Origin: Ruminococcus sp.
GTDB taxonomy: Bacteria > Bacillota > Clostridia > Oscillospirales > Ruminococcaceae
Length of the DNA stretch: 34,516 nucleotides
Reading direction: 5' to 3'
Assembly (NCBI GenBank): GCA_015066865.1
Contig: SVNQ01000023.1
Location: 1-34,516, forward strand
Made by a program: the position numbers and the translations under genes. The notes under the pieces are model-generated. The model had not been told where the DNA came from. It searched no databases and saw only the letters and a list, made by a program, of their open reading frames with translations. Positions 8,254 through 16,178 of this stretch are shown here, one piece after another; position 1 is the first letter of the stretch, and each line of letters begins with the position of its first letter.

Positions 8254-9191
8254 AGCCGTTTCGACTCATTGCCCCCTGCAAGGATTATCTCTGGGGCGGC
8301 AGCAGATTACAGGAATACGGCAAGATTTCCGACAGCGGCCGCATTGCGGAAAGCTGGGAGCTGTCGTGCCATCCCGACGGTGAAAGCATCATCGCCGACG
8401 GCGAATACGAAGGCAGGACGCTGACGGAATTTCTCAGGGATCACCCCGAAGCATTCGGCACAAATCGGGAACGGTTCGACCGCTTTCCCGTACTCATCAA
8501 GCTCATTGACGCAAAGGAAAATCTTTCCGTGCAGGTACATCCGGATGATGCCTATGCGCTCTCCCATGAGGGCGAACTTGGCAAGACGGAGATCTGGTAC
8601 ATTGTGGAGGCGCAGCCCGATGCGGAGCTGATCTACGGTTTTCGGGAGGAACTCACAAAAGAGGAATTTCGCCGTGCCATCGAGGAAAACACCCTGCTTG
8701 ACAAGGTGAAGCGTGTTTCCGTGAAGGCAGGTGATGTGTTCTTCATTCCGGCAGGCACGCTCCATGCCATCGGCAAGGGGATCCTGCTTGCGGAGATCCA
8801 GCAAAATTCCAACATCACCTACCGTGTGTTCGACTACGGCAGAGTCGGAGCTGACGGCAAACCGAGGGAGCTGCACATTGAGAAGGCTCTGGACGTGACG
8901 ACGCTCACGCCCACGGTCAATTCCGCACCGCCCGATACGGGCATTGCGGGACATCGGATCATCGGCAATGTGGGGAGCGCATTTATGGTTCTCACGGTAT
9001 TGCAGGAGAGTGATGATCATATTTTGCCATCCCGTTTCCGGCATTTTCTGGTGCTTGGAGGCGAAGCATATCTGCGCTGCGGTGAAACGGAATTTCCGCT
9101 TGTCAAGGGTACGAGCGTATTTGTTCCGTCGGACGTGCAGCCATTTGAAATTAAAGGTAAATGTTCAGTGATTCAAACACTGATATTATAA
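8250..9191 (+). CDS. manA: Mannose-6-phosphate isomerase, class I
   Basis: Zinc enzyme that interconverts mannose-6-phosphate and fructose-6-phosphate in the cytoplasm. 313 residues, like the short Bacillus-type enzymes (about 315). Metal ligands are visible: QVHPDD (His97), GKTEIWY (Glu114) and GTLHAIG (His172). The opening LIAPCKDYLWGGSRL is typical of the class. The second half is a cupin-like domain. Its ATG overlaps the muramidase stop by 4 bp, which indicates translational coupling, and the glucokinase gene follows after 12 bp. In this context it would feed mannose from hemicellulose, or make mannose-6-phosphate for glycan synthesis; the sequence does not decide between them. Confidence 0.95.
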   Translation: MKPFRLIAPCKDYLWGGSRLQEYGKISDSGRIAESWELSCHPDGESIIADGEYEGRTLTEFLRDHPEAFGTNRERFDRFPVLIKLIDAKENLSVQVHPDDAYALSHEGELGKTEIWYIVEAQPDAELIYGFREELTKEEFRRAIEENTLLDKVKRVSVKAGDVFFIPAGTLHAIGKGILLAEIQQNSNITYRVFDYGRVGADGKPRELHIEKALDVTTLTPTVNSAPPDTGIAGHRIIGNVGSAFMVLTVLQESDDHILPSRFRHFLVLGGEAYLRCGETEFPLVKGTSVFVPSDVQPFEIKGKCSVIQTLIL

Positions 9192-9203
9192 GGAGGAAAT
9201 TTT

Positions 9204-10172
9204 ATGAAATACTACATCGGCATTGACCTGGGCGGTACCAACATCGTTGCAGGCGTAGTGGACGAAAACTACAACATCGTTTCCAAGGCAAGCACAAGAA
9301 CCAACTGCCCCCGCCCCGCACAGGAAATTGCGGACGACATGGCAGCAATGGCGATCAAGGCAGTGGAGGAAGCAAACCTCAGCATGGATGACATCCAGTG
9401 GATCGGCATCGGTACGCCCGGCATCGCCAACAGCGAAACAGGCATTATTGAATATTCCAACAACCTCGGCTTTGAGAACACCCCCATGGTGGAATATATC
9501 CGCAAGCACATTGACAAGCCCGTATTCATTGAGAATGACGCAAATGCGGCAGCATACGGCGAATACGTTGCAGGTGCTGCAAAGGGTGCAAAGAACGCAG
9601 TCTGCATCACCCTTGGCACGGGCGTCGGCGGCGGCATCGTGATCGACGGAAAGATCTACTCCGGCTCCAATTTTGCAGGCGCAGAGATCGGTCACACTGT
9701 GATTTCCGTGGATGGTCCACAGTGCTCCTGCGGCAGAAAGGGCTGCTTTGAGGTGTTCTCCTCTGCAACGGGTCTTGTACGCATGACCAAGGAAAAGATG
9801 GCGGAATGCCCCGATTCCAAGATGCATGCCCTGACTGCAGAGCGCGGCGGCAAGGTTTCCGCAAGAACTGCATTTGACGCAATGCGCATGGGCGATGACG
9901 CTGCAAAGGAAGTGGTGGATTTCTACATCAAGTGCCTCGCAGCCGGCATCACCAACACCATCAATATCTTCCAGCCCGACGTGCTGTGCGTGGGCGGCGG
10001 CGTGTGCAATGAGGGCGATCCGCTTCTGCTTCCGATGAAGGCACTCGTTGCCAAGGAAGTTTACACGAGAAACTCCCCCAAGAATACCGAAATTGTCATC
10101 GCTAAGCTCGGAAATGACGCAGGTCTGATCGGTGCCGCATTCCTCGGCGCTGCTGCGGCGGGTCGCCGCTGA
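9204..10172 (+). CDS. glk: ROK-family glucokinase with a repeat-derived C-terminus
   Basis: ATP-dependent sugar kinase, most likely glucokinase, making glucose-6-phosphate. 322 residues. Seen: the phosphate loop GIDLGGTN (6-13); ENDANAA with catalytic Asp112; GTGVGGG (138-144); and the ROK zinc site formed by His164 and CSCGRKGC (Cys174, Cys176, Cys181). CVGGGV precedes the C-terminal helix region. No HTH is present, so it is an enzyme and not a repressor. The AGGAGG ribosome binding site is strong. The final AAAGRR and the stop codon lie inside the first copy of a 93-bp repeat (from 10152), so the repeat has apparently replaced the native end of the gene. It is last in the eight-gene block and would phosphorylate glucose released by cellobiose phosphorolysis. 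Confidence 0.94.
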   Translation: MKYYIGIDLGGTNIVAGVVDENYNIVSKASTRTNCPRPAQEIADDMAAMAIKAVEEANLSMDDIQWIGIGTPGIANSETGIIEYSNNLGFENTPMVEYIRKHIDKPVFIENDANAAAYGEYVAGAAKGAKNAVCITLGTGVGGGIVIDGKIYSGSNFAGAEIGHTVISVDGPQCSCGRKGCFEVFSSATGLVRMTKEKMAECPDSKMHALTAERGGKVSARTAFDAMRMGDDAAKEVVDFYIKCLAAGITNTINIFQPDVLCVGGGVCNEGDPLLLPMKALVAKEVYTRNSPKNTEIVIAKLGNDAGLIGAAFLGAAAAGRR

Positions 10173-10337
10173 CGAGATGACCTGTGAGGGAAAGCCGTTG
10201 CATTTCTGAACGCATGCCCCTTTGCCTGCGGCAAGCGGGGCATCGCTGCGGCGGGTCGCCGCTGACCAGATGTCCTGTGAGGGCGAGCCGTTGCATTCAT
10301 GAACGCATGTCCCTTTGCCTGCGGCAAGCGGGGCATC
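10152..10337. repeat. Two tandem copies of a 93-bp GC-rich repeat
   Basis: Copy 1 is 10152-10244 and copy 2 is 10245-10337. Each begins GCTGCGGCGGGTCGCCGCTGA and ends GCAAGCGGGGCATC, with a handful of substitutions between the two and equal length. The unit contains short palindromes such as GGCGGGTCGCC. Copy 1 starts inside the glucokinase gene and supplies its stop. No open frame of convincing protein character crosses both copies, so this is probably an extragenic repeat family and not a gene. Confidence 0.9.
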
Positions 10338-10465
10338 GCTGGTTTCCCAAGCAGGCCGCCGCCAAAGGCGGCTTCGGTGCAGGAAATAGAATTTCTCTGA
10401 TAAGGCGGCGGGTCGCCGCTGATGAGATGACCTGTGAGGGCGAGCAAAGCTGGCTTCGGTGCAGG
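10338..10465. repeat. Degenerate partial copies of the same repeat family
   Basis: After copy 2 the sequence changes to a second module. A GCCGCC/GGCGGC hairpin is followed by GGCTTCGGTGCAGG (10370-10383); then a truncated copy of the 93-bp unit (about 10405-10445, from GCGGCGGGTCGCC to GAGGGCGAGC); then GGCTTCGGTGCAGG again (10452-10465). The mosaic suggests repeated insertion or recombination between related elements. No gene is seen between 10173 and 10678. Confidence 0.7.
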
Positions 10466-10486
10466 TTTTCTGTAAAGGTTATTTTG

Positions 10487-10523
10487 GCACTGCCCCGCTT
10501 TTGGGGGCAGTGCATTGTTTTTG
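10487..10523 (+). terminator. Terminator at the end of the ung-glk block
   Basis: Perfect 10-bp stem GCACTGCCCC / GGGGCAGTGC (10487-10496 and 10504-10513) with a GCTTTTG loop, followed by the T-rich tail ATTGTTTTTG. It is the first convincing terminator after 569 on this strand. Confidence 0.8.
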
Positions 10524-10594
10524 ATACTAATGATTGGTGCATTACATTTGGTATATTAAACTTAAAATATTAGTGATTTTTAATAAAATGACAC

Positions 10595-10623
10595 TTGATT
10601 TTTTGTGGATAATATGATATACT
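10595..10623 (+). promoter_or_regulatory. Promoter of the zinc-ribbon protein gene
   Basis: TTGATT at 10595-10600, 17-bp spacer, TATACT at 10618-10623 with an extended -10 TG at 10615-10616. An overlapping TATAAT (10623-10628) is an alternative -10. The gene starts at 10679 after AAGGAGG. Confidence 0.7.
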
Positions 10624-10678
10624 ATAATAGAGTTCGTATAAATTTTAAAAACTCATGCTCATAAGGAGGTATACTTCT

Positions 10679-11314
10679 ATGTCATTTATGGATAAACTTA
10701 GCGCAAATGTGACCAATGCAGGAAAAATTGTATCTCAAAAAGTAAAAAACATGTCCGATGCCAGTTCCCTGACAAGTGCGCAGAATACCGAAAAGCGCAA
10801 TATTCAGGATACACTCATGGAGATCGGCAAGCTGTATTATGAAAAGCACAAGAATGATCCGAATGCGGAATTTGCACAGCAGATCGCATCCATTCTGACT
10901 TCTGAAAAACGCATTGCAGAGCTTCAGGCAGAAATCGAGCTGGTGCGTGCAAGAGAGCCTGAGCTTGTAATTGTTCCGGAAACGCCCAAGCCTGCGCAGC
11001 CCTCAAGAGTTCCCACAGCCATGGTATGCATGCACTGCGGACGCTCCTATGCTGCAAACGTGAATACATGCCAGACCTGCGGTCAGGCGCTCATCCCACA
11101 GTACGGTACATTCCAGAACAAGCCTGCGCCCCAGCCGGTCGCAGAAACATGGTATACCACCGGTCAGGAACAGAATCCGGCAGGCAGCACACAGAATCCT
11201 GCGGCTTCTGAAAAAACGGATGGAGCAGCGGCTGCAAGCCGTTTCTGCGCATACTGCGGAAAGCCCTGCACGCAGGGTCAGATCTTCTGTGCACACTGCG
11301 GTAAGAAACTGTAA
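10679..11314 (+). CDS. Coiled-coil protein with two C-terminal zinc ribbons
   Basis: 211 residues of unknown function. The ATG at 10679 is chosen because AAGGAGG lies 9 bases upstream; an earlier in-frame start (10655) lies before that site. Residues about 1-95 are Lys/Glu-rich and helical, probably a coiled coil (TSEKRIAELQAEIELVRARE), including a GKLYYEKHKNDPNAEF segment shared by many clostridial zinc-ribbon proteins. Two double-CxxC ribbons follow: C117/C120 with C131/C134 (CMHCG...CQTCG) and C190/C193 with C204/C207 (CAYCG...CAHCG), joined by a Pro/Gln/Thr-rich flexible linker. There is no signal peptide or membrane segment, so it is cytoplasmic. It is a single gene between its own promoter and the next promoter. 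The ribbons could mediate protein or nucleic-acid contacts, but no role is assigned. Confidence 0.85.
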   Translation: MSFMDKLSANVTNAGKIVSQKVKNMSDASSLTSAQNTEKRNIQDTLMEIGKLYYEKHKNDPNAEFAQQIASILTSEKRIAELQAEIELVRAREPELVIVPETPKPAQPSRVPTAMVCMHCGRSYAANVNTCQTCGQALIPQYGTFQNKPAPQPVAETWYTTGQEQNPAGSTQNPAASEKTDGAAAASRFCAYCGKPCTQGQIFCAHCGKKL

Positions 11315-11406
11315 GCCGTACTGCACATTTTTACGAGAAGTTTATGCAGAATTACCTGTAATTCATGAAATCTTAACAGTTTTTGCACATTGTGTAAAAA
11401 ATAATA

Positions 11407-11415
11407 TGGTATAAT
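11407..11415 (+). promoter_or_regulatory. Extended -10 promoter of the LacI-GGDEF gene
   Basis: TGGTATAAT at 11407-11415, a full TATAAT with the TGn extension. No good -35 stands 17 bp upstream. The inferred transcription start near 11422 lies at or after an ATG at 11420, which supports the downstream start at 11480. Confidence 0.6.
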
Positions 11416-11479
11416 TATTATGCATTTTTATCTGAGTTTTGAAGAAAGGAGACGCCGAAAGACCGGCGGTACAGCAGAA

Positions 11480-13459
11480 ATGAACAAAGACAGCACCAAT
11501 AAGAAGCACACACACATTGCCGTCGTTGTCTCTACGCTTGATCAGGAATATCAGAGCGATATTCTCAGCGGCATCCGGCAGTTTGCCTTTGCAAATCACA
11601 TCACACTGGAGCATTTCGTTGCCTTTGGCAATATCGGAGGTGACATGCGCCATGACACCGGTGAGTACAACATCTTTACATTGGCGGATTTCAAACGTTT
11701 CGACGGCGTAATCCTGATTATCAACACCATCCAGCTTCCGGATTGCATGGAAAATGTCCTTTCCCGTGTCCGTGAAGCAGGGATTCCGGCGGTATGCATT
11801 GACAAGGATGTTCCCGATCTGTATTCCATCGGTATCGACAATGAAACAGCGATGCGGGATATGATGAATCACTTTATTCATCACCATGGATTCCGCCGCA
11901 TCAACTACATATCCGGTCCTGCCGATAACATCGACAGCATCGAAAGACTGCGTGCATATCGCACTGTTCTGGAACAAAACGGCATTCCCGTGGAGGAAGA
12001 CCGCATCTATCACGGCAATTTTATTGCACGGGACGGCAAGGAAGCGGTTCGCCAATTCCTTTGCTCCGAGCTGGAGTTCCCCGAGGCGATCGTATGCGCA
12101 AATGACTCCATGGCAATTGCCGCAATGAATGCCCTGACGGCAAACGGCGTGAGAGTGCCGGAGGATGTAGCGGTTTCCGGATTTGACTACATCTACAATG
12201 CACGCAATTATTCGCCCGCACTGACTTCGGTGCAAAGACCGCTGGAACGTGCCGGTCAGCTTGCCTGCCAGAAGATCCTCAACCATATCAGAGGTGTGGA
12301 GCAGGAACGCTGCACGACATTGGAAACACGCTGCTGCTTCTCCCAGAGCTGCGGCTGCAACGAAACACATATCATGGATACCGATGAATTTAAGAAGCGG
12401 AATTTCAGCGTGCTGGAATCCTTCTCAAATGACGTAACCATGGTCAATAAGATGGCAACCGCGTTGGCGGAATGCGACAATATGGAAGAATGCACCGTTA
12501 CGATGCAGCGCTATATTCCGGCAATCAGCTGTAAGGAATTTTACCTGTGCATGTGCGAGAGCTGGAAGCAGGATTTCATGATGGATGAAACCGAAGAAAA
12601 CTTCCTGATGCACATTCTTGCGCCCGATGATTACATTGTATCGGGATTCGGCGAGATGATACAGGTTCCCTTTGCGTATAAGAACGGCGAGTTCATACAG
12701 GTGCCGGATTTCCATGTGAGCGAAATGCTCCCCGGTCTGTTTGATGCAAATAATGATGCAGGCAATTACTATTTTGTACCCCTGCATTTCCGTGAACGCT
12801 GCATGGGCTACTGCGTCATCAAGGACAGTAATTTCCCCACCTCCAGCAAGCTGTTCCATACGGCGATCGTGAACATTGCCAACGCATTGGAAAGCGTCCG
12901 CAAGATCATTTGCCTTGATCGTGTAACGCAGAAGCTCAACAAGCTGTACACCATTGATCCCCTTGCGAACATCAACAACCGCAACGGCTTCCGTATCAGC
13001 ACGCAGCAGCTGTACAGCTACTGCATCAATACCAGAAAGCCCGTTATGCTGATGTTTTTAGATATGGACGGATTGAAGCAGATCAATGACAATTACGGAC
13101 ACAAAGAGGGTGACCGTGCCATTGCATCAATGGCAGAGGCATTGCGTGCGGCATGCACCTGCGGTGAAATCTGCTGCCGTTTCGGCGGAGATGAGTTCAT
13201 CGTTTTTGCAGCCGATTATACGCAGGAGCGTGCAGAAACGCTCAAGCGCAAGATCCTGCAGCTTCTTGAGGAAATGAACGAAAATGAGAATCTGCCGTAC
13301 CGATTGGAAACAAGCGTCGGCTATCACATCACAGTTCCGGAGCGCAATGTGGATCTGTTCCAGCTGACAACCATTGCGGACAATATTATGTACGCCGAAA
13401 AGAAAAAGAAGAAAACGTCACGTTATCTGAAGCGCCGTGCAGATCTGCCGCCTCAGTAA
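11480..13459 (+). CDS. Diguanylate cyclase with LacI-type sugar-binding sensor domain
   Basis: About 659 residues, probably cytoplasmic, since no signal peptide or membrane helix is seen. Residues about 11-290 are a periplasmic-binding-protein-like domain of the LacI family without its DNA-binding head (THIAVVVSTLDQEYQSDIL, FDGVILI, PAVCIDKD, ICANDSMAIAA-type segment, VSGFDY, TSVQRP). A Cys-rich junction (TRCCFSQSCGC) leads to a central region of about 170 residues that may be GAF-like, then a GGDEF domain with RFGGDEF (GGDEF at 569-573). The catalytic motif is intact, so it should make cyclic di-GMP from two GTP. The inhibitory RxxD site upstream of GGDEF is not present. No EAL domain. The start is uncertain: 11420 is the longer option, but it coincides with the predicted transcription start, and the ribosome binding site before 11480 is weak. 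It stands alone between a promoter and a terminator, next to glucose and cellobiose genes. Confidence 0.88.
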   Translation: MNKDSTNKKHTHIAVVVSTLDQEYQSDILSGIRQFAFANHITLEHFVAFGNIGGDMRHDTGEYNIFTLADFKRFDGVILIINTIQLPDCMENVLSRVREAGIPAVCIDKDVPDLYSIGIDNETAMRDMMNHFIHHHGFRRINYISGPADNIDSIERLRAYRTVLEQNGIPVEEDRIYHGNFIARDGKEAVRQFLCSELEFPEAIVCANDSMAIAAMNALTANGVRVPEDVAVSGFDYIYNARNYSPALTSVQRPLERAGQLACQKILNHIRGVEQERCTTLETRCCFSQSCGCNETHIMDTDEFKKRNFSVLESFSNDVTMVNKMATALAECDNMEECTVTMQRYIPAISCKEFYLCMCESWKQDFMMDETEENFLMHILAPDDYIVSGFGEMIQVPFAYKNGEFIQVPDFHVSEMLPGLFDANNDAGNYYFVPLHFRERCMGYCVIKDSNFPTSSKLFHTAIVNIANALESVRKIICLDRVTQKLNKLYTIDPLANINNRNGFRISTQQLYSYCINTRKPVMLMFLDMDGLKQINDNYGHKEGDRAIASMAEALRAACTCGEICCRFGGDEFIVFAADYTQERAETLKRKILQLLEEMNENENLPYRLETSVGYHITVPERNVDLFQLTTIADNIMYAEKKKKKTSRYLKRRADLPPQ

Positions 13460-13480
13460 ACACAAATACCGGATTTACTT

Positions 13481-13516
13481 TCGCCTTTCTGATACGTCAG
13501 AAAGGCGATTTTGTTT
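13481..13516 (+). terminator. Terminator of the LacI-GGDEF gene
   Basis: Perfect 12-bp stem TCGCCTTTCTGA / TCAGAAAGGCGA with a TACG loop, then TTTTGTTT. Confidence 0.9.
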
Positions 13517-13524
13517 GCGTAACG

Positions 13525-13554
13525 AAAAACTGCCCCCTGTTTTGCAGGGGGCAG
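13525..13554 (-). terminator. Terminator of cellobiose phosphorylase
   Basis: Stem CTGCCCCCTG / CAGGGGGCAG (13530-13539 and 13545-13554). Read on the minus strand it is followed by GTTTTTCG. It stops the leftward transcript 19 bases after the GH94 stop codon and faces the convergent terminator at 13481-13516. Confidence 0.85.
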
Positions 13555-13572
13555 AACTTGTATTTTAAAAAT

Positions 13573-15987
13573 TTAGCCGAGAACGATCACAACATCGTTG
13601 GAATCAGCCAGATCTGCAGCCTTGATGTAGCTGCCATCAAGCTTTGTGCCGTTCACAGTTACGGATGCAACACCGCTCTGAACGTGGTTCGGATTCTGTA
13701 CGTCAATGTTCAGCGTCTTGCCGCGGAAGTTCTTCTTCATCTTAAAGCCATCCCAAGCAGCCGGAATGGACGGTGCAATGGTGATGCCGTCAGCATCCGG
13801 ACGGATACCGCAGATACCCTCTGTGCAGCCAACCATTACGGTGGATGCAGTACCTGTCAGCCAGTGAACGTGGGATCTGCCCTCGAAGGGAGAAGCCTTG
13901 GATTCGGTGAACTGACCGTGTACATACGGCTCCAGCACACGGATCTCAGCCTTGTCATTCATTGCAGCCGGTGCGGATTCCATGAAGTACTCAAATGCTC
14001 TGTCACCGTGACCGAGCAGACCCTCTGCAAGGATCAGCCAGCCCTGTGACTGGGAGAAGATACCGCCGTTTTCCTTGGTGTCGGCATTGAAAATGTGCAT
14101 CAGTGCGCCGTCGAAGTAATGCTCCTTGTAGGGCGGCTCCAGAAGCTTTGCGCCGTAGGGGGTGTTGAGGATCTCATGAACGGAATCCATTGCCTTTTCA
14201 GCCTGCTCCTCGCTTGCAAATCTGGAAACAACCGACCAGCTCTGGGGGTTGAGCCACATATTTGCTTCGGGATCCTTCTTCGCACCAACGATTACGCCGT
14301 CCTCACGGATGCCGCGGATGAATCTGTCCTCATCCCAGCACTTTTCAAGCGTTTCGCCGAGCTTTGCCTGTACTTCGTCGATATATGCAACATAATCCGT
14401 GTCGTTCTTGTCCTTTGCCATGTCACGGATCACGCTCATTGCGTAGTAGAGCTGGAATGCAACGAAAGTGGATTCGCCCTTTGCACCCAGACGCAGGCAG
14501 TCGTTCCAGTCTGCATGCAGACCTGCGGGCATGTCATGATCGCCCAGACGCTCCATGGAGAAACGGATCGCATTCTTCAGATGCTCGTAAACGGTAGCCT
14601 CGCCGCCGCCTTCTTCCGCATAGGTGATCACTTCATCCAGGAAGCCCTTGTTGCCGCTTTCGCCGATATACTTCACGATTGTCGGGAACAGCCACAGTGC
14701 ATCGTCCGCACGGTAGGACGGATGACCTGTTTCCTTTGCATATGCGCTGTTTTCGTTCTGCTCATCGGGGCAGTTCTCGTGACCTGCGTTGTGGTTGAAC
14801 TTAACGAGGGGCAGACCGCCGCCGTTGCTAACCTGTGCGGAGAGCATGAAGCGGATCTTCTCTGCTGCCATTTCGGGATCAAGATGGATGATACCCTGAA
14901 TATCCTGTACGGTATCTCTGTAGCCGTAGCCATTACGCAGACCGCAGTATACGAAGGACGCAGCTCTTGACCAGATGAAGGTGATGAAGCACTGGTAAGC
15001 GTTCCACACGTTCATCATGTTGTTAAATTCCTCGGAGGGAGTCTCCACCTCAAAGTTGGAGAGCTTGCCATGCCAGTAGGACTTGAGGGCGTTCAGTTCC
15101 TCGTCAACCTTGCCGGGTGTTTCATAGGCAGCCAGAATTTCTGCGGATTCTGCGTCATTCTTCTGACCGAGCACATAGATGATCTCCTTGGTTTCGCCCG
15201 GAGCGAGGGTGATCTCACTTCTCAGCGCACCGCATGCATTGGAGTTGAAGTTCATGGAATCGTCGCACTTGCCCTCCTCAACCATGATGGGGTTGGAGTA
15301 GGTTCTGTAGGGACCGATGAACTTGTCCAGATTGCCGCAGCCGTCGGAAACGGATGCACCTGCCACGCCGAAGAAACGCTCCTTGTGGTTGGAACCTGTT
15401 GCGTCCTTGCCGCTGTTTTCGTTGATGTGCTGCAGGATCTTGTTGCCCTTGCGCTCTGTGCGTGTGATGAACAGGGTGTACTGGAGATTTACCTGATCCT
15501 GCTCATAGTTGTTATCGTTTGTAAATTCAATGAAACCGAATGCGGAGAGGGTTCTCTCCTTGGAATCATTGTTTGTCACCTTCATGCGCCAAACCTCGTA
15601 TGTCTGACCTGCGGGGACATAGTAGGTAGTTTCCGTCTTGATTGCTGCATACTCGGAAGTCATAACGGAGTATGCGGTACCGTGACGGCACTCGGACTTG
15701 TAGGAATCGAGGGGCTTGCCCACGGGCTGCCATGTTGCAGACCAGAAGTCGCCGTTTTCTGCGTCACGCAGATAGATGTATCTGCCGGGCAGTGCCATCA
15801 TGGAATTAAAGCGGAATCTTGCGATTCTGCCGTTTGCGCCGGACTGCACGAAGCTGTAGCCTGCAGCGTTATTGGAAACGATTGCACCATACTCCGGAGA
15901 GCCGAGGTAGTTGACCCACGGTGCGGGGGTATCGGGTCTTGTGATGACATATTCCTTGTTCGCAAGGTCGAAATAACCATACTGCAT
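13573..15987 (-). CDS. GH94 cellobiose phosphorylase
   Basis: Cytoplasmic enzyme that splits cellobiose with inorganic phosphate into alpha-glucose-1-phosphate and glucose, saving ATP. 804 residues, matching the family (about 810). The start at 15987 gives MQYGYFDLANKEYVITRPDTP, the usual cellobiose phosphorylase N-terminus, and has AAGGAG just upstream. The longer frame to 16137 passes through the promoter and leader. Domain order: N-terminal beta-sandwich (1 to about 270), helical linker, (alpha/alpha)6 barrel, C-terminal sheet. RNGYGYRDTVQD and LHADWNDCLRLG are visible, with Asp493 and Asp496 in DWND containing the catalytic acid. Cellodextrin or mannosylglucose phosphorylases are the alternatives, but the overall N-terminus and DWND context favour cellobiose. 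It is a single gene with its own promoter and terminator; no transporter is adjacent. It supplies glucose to the glucokinase at 9204. Confidence 0.93.
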   Translation of the reverse strand: MQYGYFDLANKEYVITRPDTPAPWVNYLGSPEYGAIVSNNAAGYSFVQSGANGRIARFRFNSMMALPGRYIYLRDAENGDFWSATWQPVGKPLDSYKSECRHGTAYSVMTSEYAAIKTETTYYVPAGQTYEVWRMKVTNNDSKERTLSAFGFIEFTNDNNYEQDQVNLQYTLFITRTERKGNKILQHINENSGKDATGSNHKERFFGVAGASVSDGCGNLDKFIGPYRTYSNPIMVEEGKCDDSMNFNSNACGALRSEITLAPGETKEIIYVLGQKNDAESAEILAAYETPGKVDEELNALKSYWHGKLSNFEVETPSEEFNNMMNVWNAYQCFITFIWSRAASFVYCGLRNGYGYRDTVQDIQGIIHLDPEMAAEKIRFMLSAQVSNGGGLPLVKFNHNAGHENCPDEQNENSAYAKETGHPSYRADDALWLFPTIVKYIGESGNKGFLDEVITYAEEGGGEATVYEHLKNAIRFSMERLGDHDMPAGLHADWNDCLRLGAKGESTFVAFQLYYAMSVIRDMAKDKNDTDYVAYIDEVQAKLGETLEKCWDEDRFIRGIREDGVIVGAKKDPEANMWLNPQSWSVVSRFASEEQAEKAMDSVHEILNTPYGAKLLEPPYKEHYFDGALMHIFNADTKENGGIFSQSQGWLILAEGLLGHGDRAFEYFMESAPAAMNDKAEIRVLEPYVHGQFTESKASPFEGRSHVHWLTGTASTVMVGCTEGICGIRPDADGITIAPSIPAAWDGFKMKKNFRGKTLNIDVQNPNHVQSGVASVTVNGTKLDGSYIKAADLADSNDVVIVLG

Positions 15988-16033
15988 GATAAAAATTCTC
16001 CTTTTCGGGGGATTTTGATTTTTGTGTAATTCC

Positions 16034-16125
16034 TGCCGTTTGCTGTGGATACTGACTCCTTGAAACGGCATACACTTACTACTATTGTAACATATTGTTT
16101 TCCCGATTGCAAGGGGTAAACGGCA
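16034..16125 (-). promoter_or_regulatory. Three AAACGGCA octamers around the GH94 promoter (candidate operators)
   Basis: AAACGGCA occurs on the plus strand at 16063-16070 and 16118-16125 and in reverse orientation at 16034-16041. The first and last members of the 16034/16063 pair form a perfect inverted repeat with 21 bases between. They lie just upstream of the -35, at about the transcription start, and in the leader. This is a plausible site set for a sugar-responsive regulator, but no regulator is identified. Confidence 0.4.
16084..16112 (-). promoter_or_regulatory. Sigma-A-type promoter of cellobiose phosphorylase
   Basis: On the minus strand: TTGCAA (16112-16107), 17-bp spacer, TACAAT (16089-16084). 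The leader to the ATG at 15987 is about 90 nt. Confidence 0.8.
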
Positions 16126-16141
16126 TTTTCCGGACAAAATT

Positions 16142-16173
16142 TTTTTCCTCCTGCCGAAAGGCAGGAGGAAAAA
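16142..16173 (-). terminator. Terminator of the DUF3298-like lipoprotein gene
   Basis: A 9-bp GC stem CCTCCTGCC / GGCAGGAGG with a 4-base loop, extended by A:T pairs from flanking T and A runs. Read leftward it ends in AAA then TTTTG, so as a terminator it relies on the A:T-extended stem. It lies 5 bases after the lipoprotein stop codon. Confidence 0.65.
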
Positions 16174-16178
16174 CGATG

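Noticed and set aside
10152..10337. CRISPR array
   Set aside because: Only two long units directly abutting, with no unique spacers and no cas genes.
10184..10573. Open frame across the 93-bp repeats
   Set aside because: Arises from the repeat sequence and passes through the terminator at 10487; it has no protein-like character.
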